Assembly (NCBI RefSeq): GCF_029080175.1
Contig: NZ_JARFJC010000017.1
Origin: Luteipulveratus flavus
GTDB taxonomy: Bacteria > Actinomycetota > Actinomycetes > Actinomycetales > Dermatophilaceae
DNA length: 64,000 nt
Reading direction: 5' to 3' (one strand)
Positions 41,816 to 50,344 of this stretch are shown here, piece by piece (position 1 is the first letter of the stretch; the number at the start of each line of letters is the position of its first letter). The translations under genes were made by a program, and so were the position numbers. The notes under the pieces are model-generated. The model saw only the letters and a program-made list of their open reading frames with translations, was not told the origin of the DNA and ran no database searches.

Positions 41816-43680
41816 GCGAGCTCCTTCAGGTGCTGGTCGATCACATCGGCGAGCTCGGTCGTGGCGAACGGCAGCCCGCGCACGGCCGTGTGGCTGCGCA
41901 CGTCGACGAGGTACTTCGCCCGCAGCAGCAGGGCGAGCTGGCCGAGGTTCATCTCGGGCACGACGACGCGGTCGTACGAGCGCAGGACGTCGCCGAGGTT
42001 GGCCGGGAACGGGTTCAGGTGACGCAGGTGCGCCTGCGCGACCTTGGCGCCCGTGCCGCGCACCAGCCGGGTCGCCGCCTTGATCGGGCCGTACGTCGAC
42101 CCCCAGCCGAGGACGAGGACCCTCGCCTCACCGGACGGGTCGTCGACCTCGAGCTCGGGCAGGCTCTGCGCGATCGTGTCGATCTTGCGCTGGCGCAGCC
42201 GGACCATGTGGTCGTGGTTGCCCGGGTCATAGCTGATGTTGCCGGTGATGTCGGCCTTCTCGATGCCGCCGACGCGATGCTCCAGCCCGGGGGTGCCCGG
42301 CACCGCCCAGGGGCGGGCCAGCGTGGTCTCGTCGTGCAGGTACGGGTGGAAGACCGGGCTGCCCTCGTCGTCCACGTCGTTGGGCTCGGTCGCCAGCTCC
42401 ACGGTCAGGTCGGGCAGGGCGTCGACGTCCGGGACCTGCCACGGCTCGGAGCCGTTGGCGAGGTACCCGTCGGACAGCAGGATGACCGGTGTGCGGTAGG
42501 TCGTCGCGATGCGGACGGCCTCGAGCGCGGCGTCGAAGCAGTCGGTCGGGCTGGACGGGGCGATCACCGCGACGGGCGACTCGCCGTTGCGCCCGAACAT
42601 CGCCTGCAGCAGGTCGGCCTGCTCGGTCTTGGTCGGCAGTCCGGTGGAGGGGCCGCCTCGCTGGACGTCGACGATCACCAGCGGCAGCTCCAGCGACACC
42701 GCGAGGCCGATCGTCTCCGACTTCAGCGCCAGCCCGGGCCCGGAGGTGGTCGTCAGCCCCAGGGCCCCGCCGTACGCGGCACCGAGCGCGGCACCCACCC
42801 CGGCGATCTCGTCCTCGGCCTGGATCGTGGTCACGCCGAACCGCTTCAACGTCGAGAGCGTGTGCAGCACGTCCGACGCGGGGGTGATCGGGTAGCTGCC
42901 GAGCACGAGCGGCAGCCCGCTGCGGTAGGAGGCGGCGACGAAGCCGTACGCCAGCGCCAGGTTGCCGGTGATGTTGCGGTAGGTGCCCGCGGCCATCGGC
43001 GCGGGGGAGATGTCGTAGGAGACCGCGAAGGACTCGGTCGTCTCGCCGTAGGCGTGGCCGGCGTGCAGGGCGGCGACGTTCGCGGCGAGGATCTCCGGCT
43101 TGGTGGCGAACTTGGTCTTCAGGAACGCCTCGGTGCCGGCGGTCGGACGGTTGTACATCCAGGACAGCAGGCCGAGCGCGAACATGTTCTTCGCGCGTTC
43201 CTTGTCCTTGCGGGTGAGGTCGAAGGTGTCCAGGGCCTCGACCGTGATCGAGGTCAGGGGCACGGCGTGCACCTGCCACGAGTCGAGGCTGTCGTCGTCC
43301 AGCGGGTTGGCGGTGTAGCCGACCTTGCCGAGGTTGCGCTTGGTGAACTCGTCGGTGTTGACGATGACCGTGGCGCCGCGCGGCAGGTCGCCGAGGTTGG
43401 CGCGCAGGGCGGCGGGGTTCATCGCCACCAGCACGTCCGGCGCGTCGCCCGGGGTCAGGACGTCGTGGTCGGCGAACTGCACCTGGAAGCTGCTGACGCC
43501 CGGCAGCGTGCCCTGCGGCGCGCGGATCTCGGCGGGGAAGTTGGGCAGCGTGGACAGGTCGTTGCCCAGGCTCGCGGTCTCGGCGGTGAACCGGTCACCG
43601 GTGAGCTGCATGCCGTCGCCGGAGTCGCCGGCGAAACGGATGACAACACGGCCGAGCCGCTCGACGGACTTGGAACTCAT
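41812..43680 (-). CDS. korA: 2-oxoacid:ferredoxin oxidoreductase subunit alpha (gamma-alpha fusion)
   Basis: The 622-residue protein fuses an N-terminal gamma domain (about 8-180: VVIRFAGDSGDGMQLTGDRF, FPAEIRAPQGTLPGVSSFQV) to the alpha pyrimidine-binding domain (about 205-620: GSYPITPASDVLH, QAEDEIAGVGAALGAAYGG, TTSGPGLALKSETIGLAV, VDVQRGGPSTGLPTKTEQADL). That is the two-subunit actinobacterial plan. ATG at 43680 is used. A GTG at 43692, four codons earlier, is also possible and would suit a leaderless start. It lies between the two nuo clusters, about 5 kb from the second one, which lacks an NADH module. Confidence 0.93.
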   Translation of the reverse strand: MSSKSVERLGRVVIRFAGDSGDGMQLTGDRFTAETASLGNDLSTLPNFPAEIRAPQGTLPGVSSFQVQFADHDVLTPGDAPDVLVAMNPAALRANLGDLPRGATVIVNTDEFTKRNLGKVGYTANPLDDDSLDSWQVHAVPLTSITVEALDTFDLTRKDKERAKNMFALGLLSWMYNRPTAGTEAFLKTKFATKPEILAANVAALHAGHAYGETTESFAVSYDISPAPMAAGTYRNITGNLALAYGFVAASYRSGLPLVLGSYPITPASDVLHTLSTLKRFGVTTIQAEDEIAGVGAALGAAYGGALGLTTTSGPGLALKSETIGLAVSLELPLVIVDVQRGGPSTGLPTKTEQADLLQAMFGRNGESPVAVIAPSSPTDCFDAALEAVRIATTYRTPVILLSDGYLANGSEPWQVPDVDALPDLTVELATEPNDVDDEGSPVFHPYLHDETTLARPWAVPGTPGLEHRVGGIEKADITGNISYDPGNHDHMVRLRQRKIDTIAQSLPELEVDDPSGEARVLVLGWGSTYGPIKAATRLVRGTGAKVAQAHLRHLNPFPANLGDVLRSYDRVVVPEMNLGQLALLLRAKYLVDVRSHTAVRGLPFATTELADVIDQHLKELA

Positions 43681-43772
43681 GGTCTGGCTCACCAGGCTTA
43701 GCGTGTACGGGTAAGGCTCTCTTCACACCCTAAGTCCGCGACCCGACAGCCGCACGCCCGGGCCACGGGGTG

Positions 43773-44279
43773 TCACGTCACCAGGCCGCGGACGTACGCC
43801 GCCTGACCGACGTGCTGGGCGGCGTCGTCGACCACCGACACCAGGCGTACGGCCTTGGTGACGGGCGGGTCCCAGCTGCGGTCGATCACCTCGCCGAGGT
43901 CCTGGTCGGTGAGGCCCTTGAGCGCGGTGAGCGTCAGCTCGTGCGCGGCCTCGTGGTACTCGCGCAACAGGGCCGGGTCCGCCACCCGGAACGCGCCGAC
44001 CTCCTCCGGCGACTGGCCGTACCCCGTCGCCGAAGCGTCGTACGGCAGGGCGAACCGATCGGCGAACCCCTCGCTGTGCCAGACCTGCTCGGTGTCCAGG
44101 AGGCCGGCGATGTGGGAGTCCTGGACTCGACTCAGGTGCCAGACCAGCCAGGCGACCGAGTTGGCCCGCGGCGTCGGTCGGGCGAGGAGCTGCTCGGTGG
44201 TCAGTCCGTCCAGGACCGCGCCGACGTTGTCGTGCACGCGGTCGAAGCCGTCGGTCAGGATGTCGATGGCGGCGCTCAT
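43773..44279 (-). CDS. DinB-fold metalloprotein (DUF664 type)
   Basis: The 168-residue protein is a four-helix-bundle DinB family member. The likely metal ligands are His48 (WLVWHLSRVQD), a His in EYHEAAHELT and one in DDAAQHVGQAAY. Actinobacterial members often act as mycothiol-dependent isomerases or transferases, but no specific reaction can be assigned. It lies 9 bases after mmsA on the same strand and is probably co-transcribed with it. Confidence 0.8.
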   Translation of the reverse strand: MSAAIDILTDGFDRVHDNVGAVLDGLTTEQLLARPTPRANSVAWLVWHLSRVQDSHIAGLLDTEQVWHSEGFADRFALPYDASATGYGQSPEEVGAFRVADPALLREYHEAAHELTLTALKGLTDQDLGEVIDRSWDPPVTKAVRLVSVVDDAAQHVGQAAYVRGLVT

Positions 44280-44288
44280 GAGTCTCCT

Positions 44289-45779
44289 TCAGTGCGTGGG
44301 GAATCCGAGGTTGATCTGGCTGTCCGAGGGGTCCGGCCAGCGGGTCGTCACGACCTTGCGGCGCGTGTAGAAGTCGAACGACTCCGGGCCGTAGACGTGC
44401 GTGTCGCCGAACAACGACCGCTTCCAGCCACCGAACGAGTACGCGCCGACCGGGACGGGGATCGGCACGTTGACGCCGACCATGCCGACCTCGATGTCCA
44501 GCTCGAACTCGCGCGCCGTCATGCCGTCGCGGGTGAAGACCGCGACGCCGTTGGCGTGGTCGTTGGCGTTGACCAGCGCGACCGCCTCGTCGTACGAGGG
44601 CACCCGGACGACCGAGAGCACCGGGCCGAAGATCTCGTCGTCGTACACCTTCATGCCGGGCTTGACCTGGTCGACCAGGGAGACGCCGATGAAGAAGCCG
44701 TCGCCGTCGAACTCCTGCTCGCGCCCGTCCACCACCACGGTGGCGCCCTCGTCGGTCGCGCCGGCCACGTAGGAGGCGACGCGCTCGCGGGCGTGGGCGG
44801 TGATGAGCGGGCCTATCTCCGAGGCGGGGTCGGTGCCGTCGCCGATGCGCAGCCGTCCGACCCGGTCGGCGATGCGCTCGACGAGCGGGTCGGCGACCTC
44901 GCCGACCGCGACGAGCACCGACACCGCCATGCAGCGCTCGCCGGCCGACCCGTACGCCGCGGAGACGGCCGCGTCGGCGGCGGAGTCCAGGTCGGCGTCG
45001 GGCATGACGACCATGTGGTTCTTCGCGCCGCCGAGAGCCTGGACCCGCTTGCCCGTGGCGGCCGCCCGCTCGTAGATCGACGCCGCGACCGGGGTTGAGC
45101 CCACGAACGAGACCGCCTGCACCGTCGGGTCGTCCAGCAGGGCGTCGACGGCCTCCTTGTCGCCGTTGACGACGTTGAGGACGCCCGGCGGCAGGCCCGC
45201 CTCGGTGAACAGCTCGGCCAGCCGGAGCGCCGCCGACGGGTCCCGCTCGGACGGCTTGAGCACCACCGTGTTGCCGGCGGCGATCGCCGAGCTGACCATC
45301 CACAGCGGCACCATCGCGGGGAAGTTGAACGGCGTGATGCACGCGACGACGCCGAGCGGCTGGCGCACCTGGTGGACGTCCACCCCCGAGGCCACCTGCT
45401 GGGAGTGGTCGCCCTTGAGGTGGCTCATCAGCCCGGTCGCGAACTCGACGTTCTCCAGCCCGCGCGCCACCTCACCGGCCGCGTCGCTGACGACCTTGCC
45501 GTGCTCGGAGGTGATGATGCGGGCGATCTCGTCCTGGTGCTCGGTCAGCAGGTGCCGCATCCGGAACATCACGTCGGCCCGCTTGGTCAGCGGGGTCCGG
45601 CGCCACCCGGGGAATGCGTCCGCCGCGACCTGCACGGCGCGGCGGACGTCGTCCGCGCCGGCCAGCGCGACGTCCGTGGTGTGCTCACCGGTGGCGGGGT
45701 TGAACACCGGGCCGACGCGTTCGCCGCCGGGCTCGTGCTGGCCGCCGATGTAGTGCCCGACCCGGGTCCGTTGCGCCAT
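44289..45779 (-). CDS. mmsA: CoA-acylating methylmalonate-semialdehyde dehydrogenase
   Basis: Converts methylmalonate (or malonate) semialdehyde to propionyl-CoA (or acetyl-CoA) with NAD+ in valine and inositol catabolism. The 496-residue ALDH-fold protein has NAD contacts (TPFNFPAMVPLW, VLKPSERDP), FVGSTPVAASIYERAAATGKR and the catalytic Cys283 in GSAGERCMAVS. The usual general-base Glu is replaced (ALGGAKNHMVV), as expected for the CoA-dependent branch. ATG at 45779. No mmsB or inositol genes are adjacent, so the pathway cannot be fixed from context. Confidence 0.92.
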   Translation of the reverse strand: MAQRTRVGHYIGGQHEPGGERVGPVFNPATGEHTTDVALAGADDVRRAVQVAADAFPGWRRTPLTKRADVMFRMRHLLTEHQDEIARIITSEHGKVVSDAAGEVARGLENVEFATGLMSHLKGDHSQQVASGVDVHQVRQPLGVVACITPFNFPAMVPLWMVSSAIAAGNTVVLKPSERDPSAALRLAELFTEAGLPPGVLNVVNGDKEAVDALLDDPTVQAVSFVGSTPVAASIYERAAATGKRVQALGGAKNHMVVMPDADLDSAADAAVSAAYGSAGERCMAVSVLVAVGEVADPLVERIADRVGRLRIGDGTDPASEIGPLITAHARERVASYVAGATDEGATVVVDGREQEFDGDGFFIGVSLVDQVKPGMKVYDDEIFGPVLSVVRVPSYDEAVALVNANDHANGVAVFTRDGMTAREFELDIEVGMVGVNVPIPVPVGAYSFGGWKRSLFGDTHVYGPESFDFYTRRKVVTTRWPDPSDSQINLGFPTH

Positions 45780-45843
45780 GCCCCGACGCTAGGTCGGCCT
45801 GGCTCCGGTGGCAACGCCCCGTTCACCCGCCGGGTGCGGGCAC

Positions 45844-45876
45844 CCCACTGCTCGCCGCTTCTTGACGAGCAGTGGG
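45844..45876 (-). terminator. Hairpin downstream of the metQNI operon
   Basis: CCCACTGCTCG (45844-45854) and CGAGCAGTGGG (45866-45876) form a perfect 11-bp stem with an 11-base loop. It lies 40 bases past the metI stop and 65 bases before the mmsA start, a natural place for the operon terminator. No T tract. Confidence 0.65.
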
Positions 45877-45916
45877 CTGCCACGAGGGGTTCGGAGCCGG
45901 CCGGCGACCGGACGGG

Positions 45917-46576
45917 TCAGCGGCGCATGACGCGGCGGGCCAGCCACAGACCGCCGAACTGGGCGATCTGCACGATGACCACGATCGCCGCGACGGCCGC
46001 CCAGGTGACGTCCCAGCTGAACCGCTGGTACCCGTAGGAGATGGCGAACTGGCCGAGCCCGCCGCCGTTGATCGCGACTGCTGCGGCGGACATGTCGACC
46101 ACGGCCACGAAGGCGAACGTGAACCCCAGGATCAGCGGTCCGAGCGCCTCGGGCACCAGGACGGTCCGGATGATCCGCCACGGTGAGGCGCCCATCGACT
46201 GCGCCGCCTCGATGACGCCGGGGTCGACCGACACGAGGTTCTGCTCCACGATGCGCGAGACGCCGAACGTCGCGGCGACGATCAGGGCGAACGTCGCCGC
46301 CTTGATGCCGATGGTCGTGCCGACGGCCTTCATCGTCAGGGGTCCGATCGCGGTGATCAGGATGATGAACGGGATCGGCCGGACGAGGTTCACCAGCACG
46401 TTGAGGACGGTGTAGAGCGGCACGTTCTGCAGGAGCCCCCCGCGCCGTGTCGTGTGCAGCAGGACGCCGAGCCCGAGCCCGAGCAGCCCGCCGATCAGCA
46501 GCGTCAGCGACACCATGACCAGCGTCTGCTGGACGGAGTCCAGGAAGACGGGGCGCAGCGCGTTCCAGTCGGTCAT
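45917..46576 (-). CDS. metI: Methionine ABC transporter permease
   Basis: The 219-residue permease has five predicted helices. The coupling motif EAAQSMGASPWRIIRTVLVPEA (near 135-155) docks on MetN, and the MetI-type INGGGLGQFAISYGYQRF follows. ATG at 46576 overlaps the metN stop by 4 bases. It is the third gene of a Q-N-I operon behind a SAM riboswitch, which supports methionine as substrate. The open frame continuing into metN is a shadow. Confidence 0.93.
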   Translation of the reverse strand: MTDWNALRPVFLDSVQQTLVMVSLTLLIGGLLGLGLGVLLHTTRRGGLLQNVPLYTVLNVLVNLVRPIPFIILITAIGPLTMKAVGTTIGIKAATFALIVAATFGVSRIVEQNLVSVDPGVIEAAQSMGASPWRIIRTVLVPEALGPLILGFTFAFVAVVDMSAAAVAINGGGLGQFAISYGYQRFSWDVTWAAVAAIVVIVQIAQFGGLWLARRVMRR

Positions 46577-47586
46577 GCCGGGACCCCCGCGTGCAGGTCG
46601 GCGGCGGCCGCGCGGACGGCGTCGGGCTCGCCCTGCAGCAGCACGGTGAACGTGCCGAGCGCGTCGTCCTTGATGGCCGTGTAGCCGCCGTGGACGATCT
46701 CGAACGTCACGTCGTGCCGGCGGACGACGTCGGTGAGCAGCCCGCCGATGGTGTGCCGGTCGTCCACGGTCACGGTGACCAGCTCGCCGCCGGTCCCGGT
46801 GGCCAGCTCGTCGGTCAGGCTGCTGTCCGGGCGCGTGCGCAGCGTCGCGTCCAGGAACCGTCGGGTGGTCGCGGCGGCCGGGCGGCCGAGCACCTCGCGT
46901 ACGGGGCCGGTCTCGACCAGCCGTCCGTCGTCCAGGACCGCGACGTGGTCGGCGAGGGTGCGCACGACGTCCATCTCGTGGGTGATCACCACGATCGTGA
47001 CGCCGAGCTCCTCGTTGACGCGGCGCAGCAGCCGCAGCACGTCCTGGGTGGTGTCCGGGTCGAGGGCGCTGGTGGCTTCGTCGGCGAGCAGGATCGGCGG
47101 GTTCGTCGCGAGCGCCCGGGCGATGCCGATGCGCTGCTTCTGCCCGCCGGACAGCTCCTCGGGGTAGGCCCACGCCTTGTCGGTCAGGCCGACGAACGAC
47201 AGCAGCTCGGCCACCCGGTCCTTCTGCTGCTGCTTGGACCAGCCGGCCAGCTGGAGCGGGTAGGCGATGTTGCCGTACACCGTGCGTGAGGAGAACAGGT
47301 TGAACTGCTGGAAAACCATGCCGATCCGGGCGCGCACTGCGCGAATCTGCTTGGCGCGCAACGTCGTCAGGTCCTGGCCCTCGACGACGACCTGACCCGT
47401 CGTGGGCGTCTCCAGGCCGTTGACGAGGCGGACCAGGGTGGACTTGCCGGCGCCGGAGTACCCGATGACCGCGAACACCGAGCCCTGCGGGACATCGAGA
47501 TCGATGTCCCGCAGGGCGGTGACGGTGCTGCCGCCCCGGGCGAAGGTCTTGCCGACGCCTCGCAGGGAGATCAGCGGAGCGCTCAC
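46573..47586 (-). CDS. metN: Methionine ABC transporter ATP-binding protein
   Basis: The 337-residue ATPase has Walker A (GYSGAGKST, 42-50), the Q loop (VFQQFNL), the signature LSGGQ (145-149), Walker B (ILLADEATSALDP) and the H loop (VVITHEMDVV). The C-terminal 75 residues or so form the NIL regulatory domain that senses cytoplasmic methionine in MetN proteins. The ATG at 47586 overlaps the metQ stop by 4 bases. Confidence 0.95.
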   Translation of the reverse strand: MSAPLISLRGVGKTFARGGSTVTALRDIDLDVPQGSVFAVIGYSGAGKSTLVRLVNGLETPTTGQVVVEGQDLTTLRAKQIRAVRARIGMVFQQFNLFSSRTVYGNIAYPLQLAGWSKQQQKDRVAELLSFVGLTDKAWAYPEELSGGQKQRIGIARALATNPPILLADEATSALDPDTTQDVLRLLRRVNEELGVTIVVITHEMDVVRTLADHVAVLDDGRLVETGPVREVLGRPAAATTRRFLDATLRTRPDSSLTDELATGTGGELVTVTVDDRHTIGGLLTDVVRRHDVTFEIVHGGYTAIKDDALGTFTVLLQGEPDAVRAAAADLHAGVPA

Positions 47587-48545
47587 TTCTTCGCGTCCGC
47601 CTTCAGCCGGTCCAGGACCTTCTGCAGGTCGGCCTGCGGCTTGTCGACGATGACCGCGGTGCCCTTGGAGTACGCCTCGACCTGCTTGACGACCGACGGG
47701 TCGTGGTAGAGCCGGGCGATCTTCAGGTACGTCGGGTTGTCCTTGTCCGCGGCGCGGGCCACGAACGCGTTGATGTACGGCTCGGCCTCGGGTCGCTTCG
47801 GGTCGTCGTTGAACAGCGCCTTGCTCGGGTCCAGCTTCGCGTCGAGGGCGAAGTTGTTGTTCACGACCGAGGCGTCCACCGACGGCAGCGAGGCGACGGT
47901 CTGCGCGGCGTCGACCGGGGCGACCGTCACCTTGGACGCGCTCGCCTCGACGTCCTTCGGCGTGGACAGCGTGTTGCCGCCGCCCTTGAGCTTCAGCAGG
48001 CCCGCCTGCTGCAGGACCAGCAGCGCCCGGGCCTGGTTCGTCGGGTCGTTCGGGATGGCGACCTTGCCGCCCTGCGGGATCTGCGCGAGGGCGGTGTGCT
48101 TCTTGGAGTACAGGCCGAGCGGGACGACGACGGTCGAGCCGATCGGGGTGAGGTCCTGCTTGGCCTCGACGTCGTACGTCGCGAGGAACTGCAGGTGCTG
48201 GAACAGGTTGAGGTCGGTCTGCTTCTGCGCCAGCGCCGGGTTGGCCTGGGTGTAGTCGCCGAAGTTGACCACCGTGATGGTGATGCCCTCCTTGGCGGCG
48301 AGGTCCTTCAGCGGCTTCCAGTACGGCGCGCTGGCCTCTGTCGTGCCGATGGTGACGGTCTTGGTCCCGGCGGCGCCGCTGCCGTCGTCATCGGAGGCCA
48401 CCGCCTTGATCGCGAAGCCGGCCGCGACCAGCACGACGACGCCGGCGGCGACGCCACCGATCAGAGCGCCCCTTCCGCGTCCGGGCTTGTCGGGCAGGGC
48501 CGGTGCGGTCTGCTCGGTGGGAGGGGTGCCAGGGGTTTCAGACAT
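47583..48545 (-). CDS. metQ: NlpA/MetQ-type substrate-binding protein with a membrane anchor instead of a lipobox
   Basis: The 320-residue methionine-binding protein has the NlpA fold from about 60 (VTIGTTEASAPYWKPLKDLAAKEGI, QHLQFLATYD, VAIPNDPTNQARALLVLQQAGL, NNNFALDA). Normally MetQ is a lipoprotein. Here the first 60 residues contain no Cys; a Pro-rich cytoplasmic stretch leads into one transmembrane helix (about 26-47, GALIGGVAAGVVVLVAAGFA). The protein is therefore probably tethered by that helix. ATG at 48545 has GAGGA 7 bases upstream. The riboswitch lies in its leader. Confidence 0.92.
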   Translation of the reverse strand: MSETPGTPPTEQTAPALPDKPGRGRGALIGGVAAGVVVLVAAGFAIKAVASDDDGSGAAGTKTVTIGTTEASAPYWKPLKDLAAKEGITITVVNFGDYTQANPALAQKQTDLNLFQHLQFLATYDVEAKQDLTPIGSTVVVPLGLYSKKHTALAQIPQGGKVAIPNDPTNQARALLVLQQAGLLKLKGGGNTLSTPKDVEASASKVTVAPVDAAQTVASLPSVDASVVNNNFALDAKLDPSKALFNDDPKRPEAEPYINAFVARAADKDNPTYLKIARLYHDPSVVKQVEAYSKGTAVIVDKPQADLQKVLDRLKADAKK

Positions 48546-48605
48546 GGGTCGTCCTCGGGATCAGCCACTGGGGAGTGGACGGTGCTTGCGCGAGGGGTGG
48601 TCGCG

Positions 48606-48690
48606 CCGGGTCGTCACCTGGAGCACCCCGCCACATCCGTGAGGGTTGCCGTCCAGCAAGCCAGGGCTTGTCGCTGGATCTCTTGACCGG
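48606..48690 (-). ncRNA. SAM riboswitch (SAM-I/IV clan, probably SAM-IV) in the metQNI leader
   Basis: Read on the minus strand, GGTCAAGAG opens the P1 side and ACGACC closes it. CCAGC-GCTGG with inner AAGCC-GGCTT forms P2. The conserved core CGGCAACCCTC, GGCGGGGTGC and CCAGGTGACGACC matches the SAM-I/IV binding core. The lack of a K-turn motif and the actinomycete setting favour SAM-IV. The expression platform lies between here and the metQ ATG (48545) and includes a CCACT/AGTGG hairpin near the ribosome-binding site. High SAM would be expected to turn the methionine transporter off. Confidence 0.87.
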
Positions 48691-48695
48691 GGCTC

Positions 48696-48725
48696 AGGCT
48701 AGGAATCCATCCATTGAGAAGTCAA
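48696..48725 (-). promoter_or_regulatory. Promoter of the metQNI operon
   Basis: On the minus strand TTGACT (48720-48725) and TAGCCT (48696-48701) are separated by 18 bases, a good housekeeping-type promoter, placing transcription start a few bases before the riboswitch. The surrounding 48700-48740 is A+T-rich for this genome. An AACGC-G-GCGTT dyad at 48736-48746 lies just upstream and has no known assignment. Confidence 0.68.
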
Positions 48726-48831
48726 TTTATAAGCAAACGCGGCGTTATGAGTTGGATCACACCACCGAGCGCTCGCCTCGTGGTGCGGGTGGGCCCCCCG
48801 CCTTCCCGGGCCGGATCGTTAGGCTGCCGGG

Positions 48832-49206
48832 GTGAGCGCGGACGTAGCGGGATATCTCGTCGTGGCGGTGGTCGGCATCGCCGGCCTGCTGCTCTTCGGC
48901 GTCGCGATGGTGATGCGCCGGATGCTGGCGCCGGTCTCGGCCAACCCGGTGCGCCTCACGACATACGAGTCCGGTGTCGACCCGGTCGGCAGCCACTGGG
49001 CGCAGACCCAGGTGCGCTACCTCGGATTCGCCTTCCTCTACGTGATCTTCGCCGTCGACGCGGTCTACCTGTTCCCGTGGGCGACCGTGCTGCGGGACGC
49101 CGACCTCGGCGCGGCCAGCCTGGCCGAGATGGGCATCTTCATCGCCGTCCTGCTGGTCGGACTCGTCCACGCCGCGCGCCGCGGCCTGCTGAGGTGGCTG
49201 CCATGA
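48832..49206 (+). CDS. nuoA2: Second NADH-quinone oxidoreductase subunit A
   Basis: A 124-residue paralogue of NuoA with three helices and the conserved loop TTYESGVDPVGSHW (Cys of the canonical ECG replaced by Ser) and VIFAVDAVYLFPW. The start is GTG at 48832. TAGGCT at 48820-48825 lies 6 bases upstream of it, so the transcript may be leaderless. It opens the second, partial nuo set, divergent from metQNI. Confidence 0.93.
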   Translation: MSADVAGYLVVAVVGIAGLLLFGVAMVMRRMLAPVSANPVRLTTYESGVDPVGSHWAQTQVRYLGFAFLYVIFAVDAVYLFPWATVLRDADLGAASLAEMGIFIAVLLVGLVHAARRGLLRWLP

Positions 49207-49814
49207 CCGTTGACCTCCCCACCCCGCGGGTCGGTCCGCTGCAGGACGCGGCGCCCAAGCCCATGCGGCTGGTCCTCAACTGGGGTCGGCGCTACTCGCT
49301 GTGGGTCTTCAACTTCGGGCTCGCCTGCTGCGCGATCGAGTTCATCGCGGCGTCGATGGCCCGGCACGACTTCATCCGGCTCGGCGTCATCCCGTTCGCG
49401 CCCGGGCCGCGGCAGGCGGACCTGATGGTCGTCTCGGGCACCGTCACCGACAAGATGGCGCCCGCCGTCCGCCGGCTGTACGACCAGATGCCCGAGCCGA
49501 AGTACGTCATCTCCTTCGGCGCCTGCTCCAACTCCGGCGGCCCGTACTGGGACTCCTACGCCGTCACCAAGGGCGTCGACCAGCTGATCCCGGTCGATGT
49601 GTACGTGCCCGGTTGCCCGCCGCGGCCCGAGGCGCTGCTGCACGGCATCCTGCGCCTGCAGGACAAGATCGCCGCCGAGCAGCTGTCGACCCGTTCCTAC
49701 GCCGACCGTCGCCGGCTGGCGGGCGCGGTGACCCGGCCGGCCGTGCAGGAGCCGGGCGCCGGTGCGACCCGGGTGCCGGTCGCGCCGGTCGCTCCCCGGG
49801 AGGCGCGCTCGTGA
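49203..49814 (+). CDS. nuoB2: Second NADH-quinone oxidoreductase subunit B
   Basis: The 203-residue paralogue keeps all N2 cluster ligands (GLACCAIEFIAAS, FGACSNSGG, VYVPGCPPRP), so it should still bind a [4Fe-4S] cluster. The C-terminal 40 or so residues are Arg/Pro/Ala-rich. ATG at 49203 overlaps nuoA2 by 4 bases. Its natural partner NuoD has no gene in this set. Confidence 0.95.
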   Translation: MTVDLPTPRVGPLQDAAPKPMRLVLNWGRRYSLWVFNFGLACCAIEFIAASMARHDFIRLGVIPFAPGPRQADLMVVSGTVTDKMAPAVRRLYDQMPEPKYVISFGACSNSGGPYWDSYAVTKGVDQLIPVDVYVPGCPPRPEALLHGILRLQDKIAAEQLSTRSYADRRRLAGAVTRPAVQEPGAGATRVPVAPVAPREARS

Positions 49815-50344
49815 CGTCCGCGACCGAGCAGACGCCGGTGCGCGACTGCGAGCTCGACGGCTGGGTCGAGACCGTCCAGGAGCTGCGCGGCGAGGGCTTC
49901 GACTACTTCGACTGGCTCACCGCGGTCGACGAGACCGACCGCGAGGAGTCGCCAGGGTTCGACGTCGTGCTCCACCTGTACGACATGACGCCGGGGGCCG
50001 TGCGCGGCACCCTGGTCCGCTGCCGGGTGCCGGAGGGCACGCCCGTGCCGAGCCTCACGTCGCTGTGGTGCGGTGCGGCCTGGCACGAGCGGGAGACCCA
50101 CGAGATGTTCGGCATCGAGTTCAGCGGGTTCGATGACGGCACCGGCCTCGGGATGCGTCCGCTGCTGCTGCCGGACGGCTTCGTCGGGACGCCGCTGCGC
50201 AAGTCGTTCGTGCTGGCCGCCCGGGCGTCCAAGCCGTGGCCCGGCGCCAAGGATCCCGGTGAGTCCGGTGACACCCCTCGCCGCGCGGGTCGCCGCAAGA
50301 ACCTGCCGCCCGGAGTGCCCGACCCCTCGTGGGGACCGCGGTGA
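49811..50344 (+). CDS. nuoC2: Second NADH-quinone oxidoreductase subunit C
   Basis: The 177-residue NuoC paralogue has the signature AAWHERETHEMFGIEFSGF and GTPLRKSFVL. It lacks the 120-residue front part of the first NuoC. GTG at 49811 overlaps the nuoB2 stop by 4 bases. The next gene is nuoH2, joined by a one-base overlap, so there is no space or remnant for nuoD. Confidence 0.92.
   Translation: MTSATEQTPVRDCELDGWVETVQELRGEGFDYFDWLTAVDETDREESPGFDVVLHLYDMTPGAVRGTLVRCRVPEGTPVPSLTSLWCGAAWHERETHEMFGIEFSGFDDGTGLGMRPLLLPDGFVGTPLRKSFVLAARASKPWPGAKDPGESGDTPRRAGRRKNLPPGVPDPSWGPR

Noticed and set aside
38126..42022. A 1298-codon open frame on the plus strand
   Set aside because: It is antisense to rarD, the M1 peptidase, korB and part of korA. 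Its translation is repetitive Arg/Gly/Val/Asp typical of high-G+C shadows, with no motif.
43693..43730. A Rex site upstream of korA
   Set aside because: Only one half-site (TGTGAA on the minus strand) is present; the expected partner half reads CCTTAC, too far from consensus.
48736..48746. AACGC-G-GCGTT dyad as a regulator site
   Set aside because: Too short and not matching a known actinomycete operator; it is mentioned only with the metQNI promoter.
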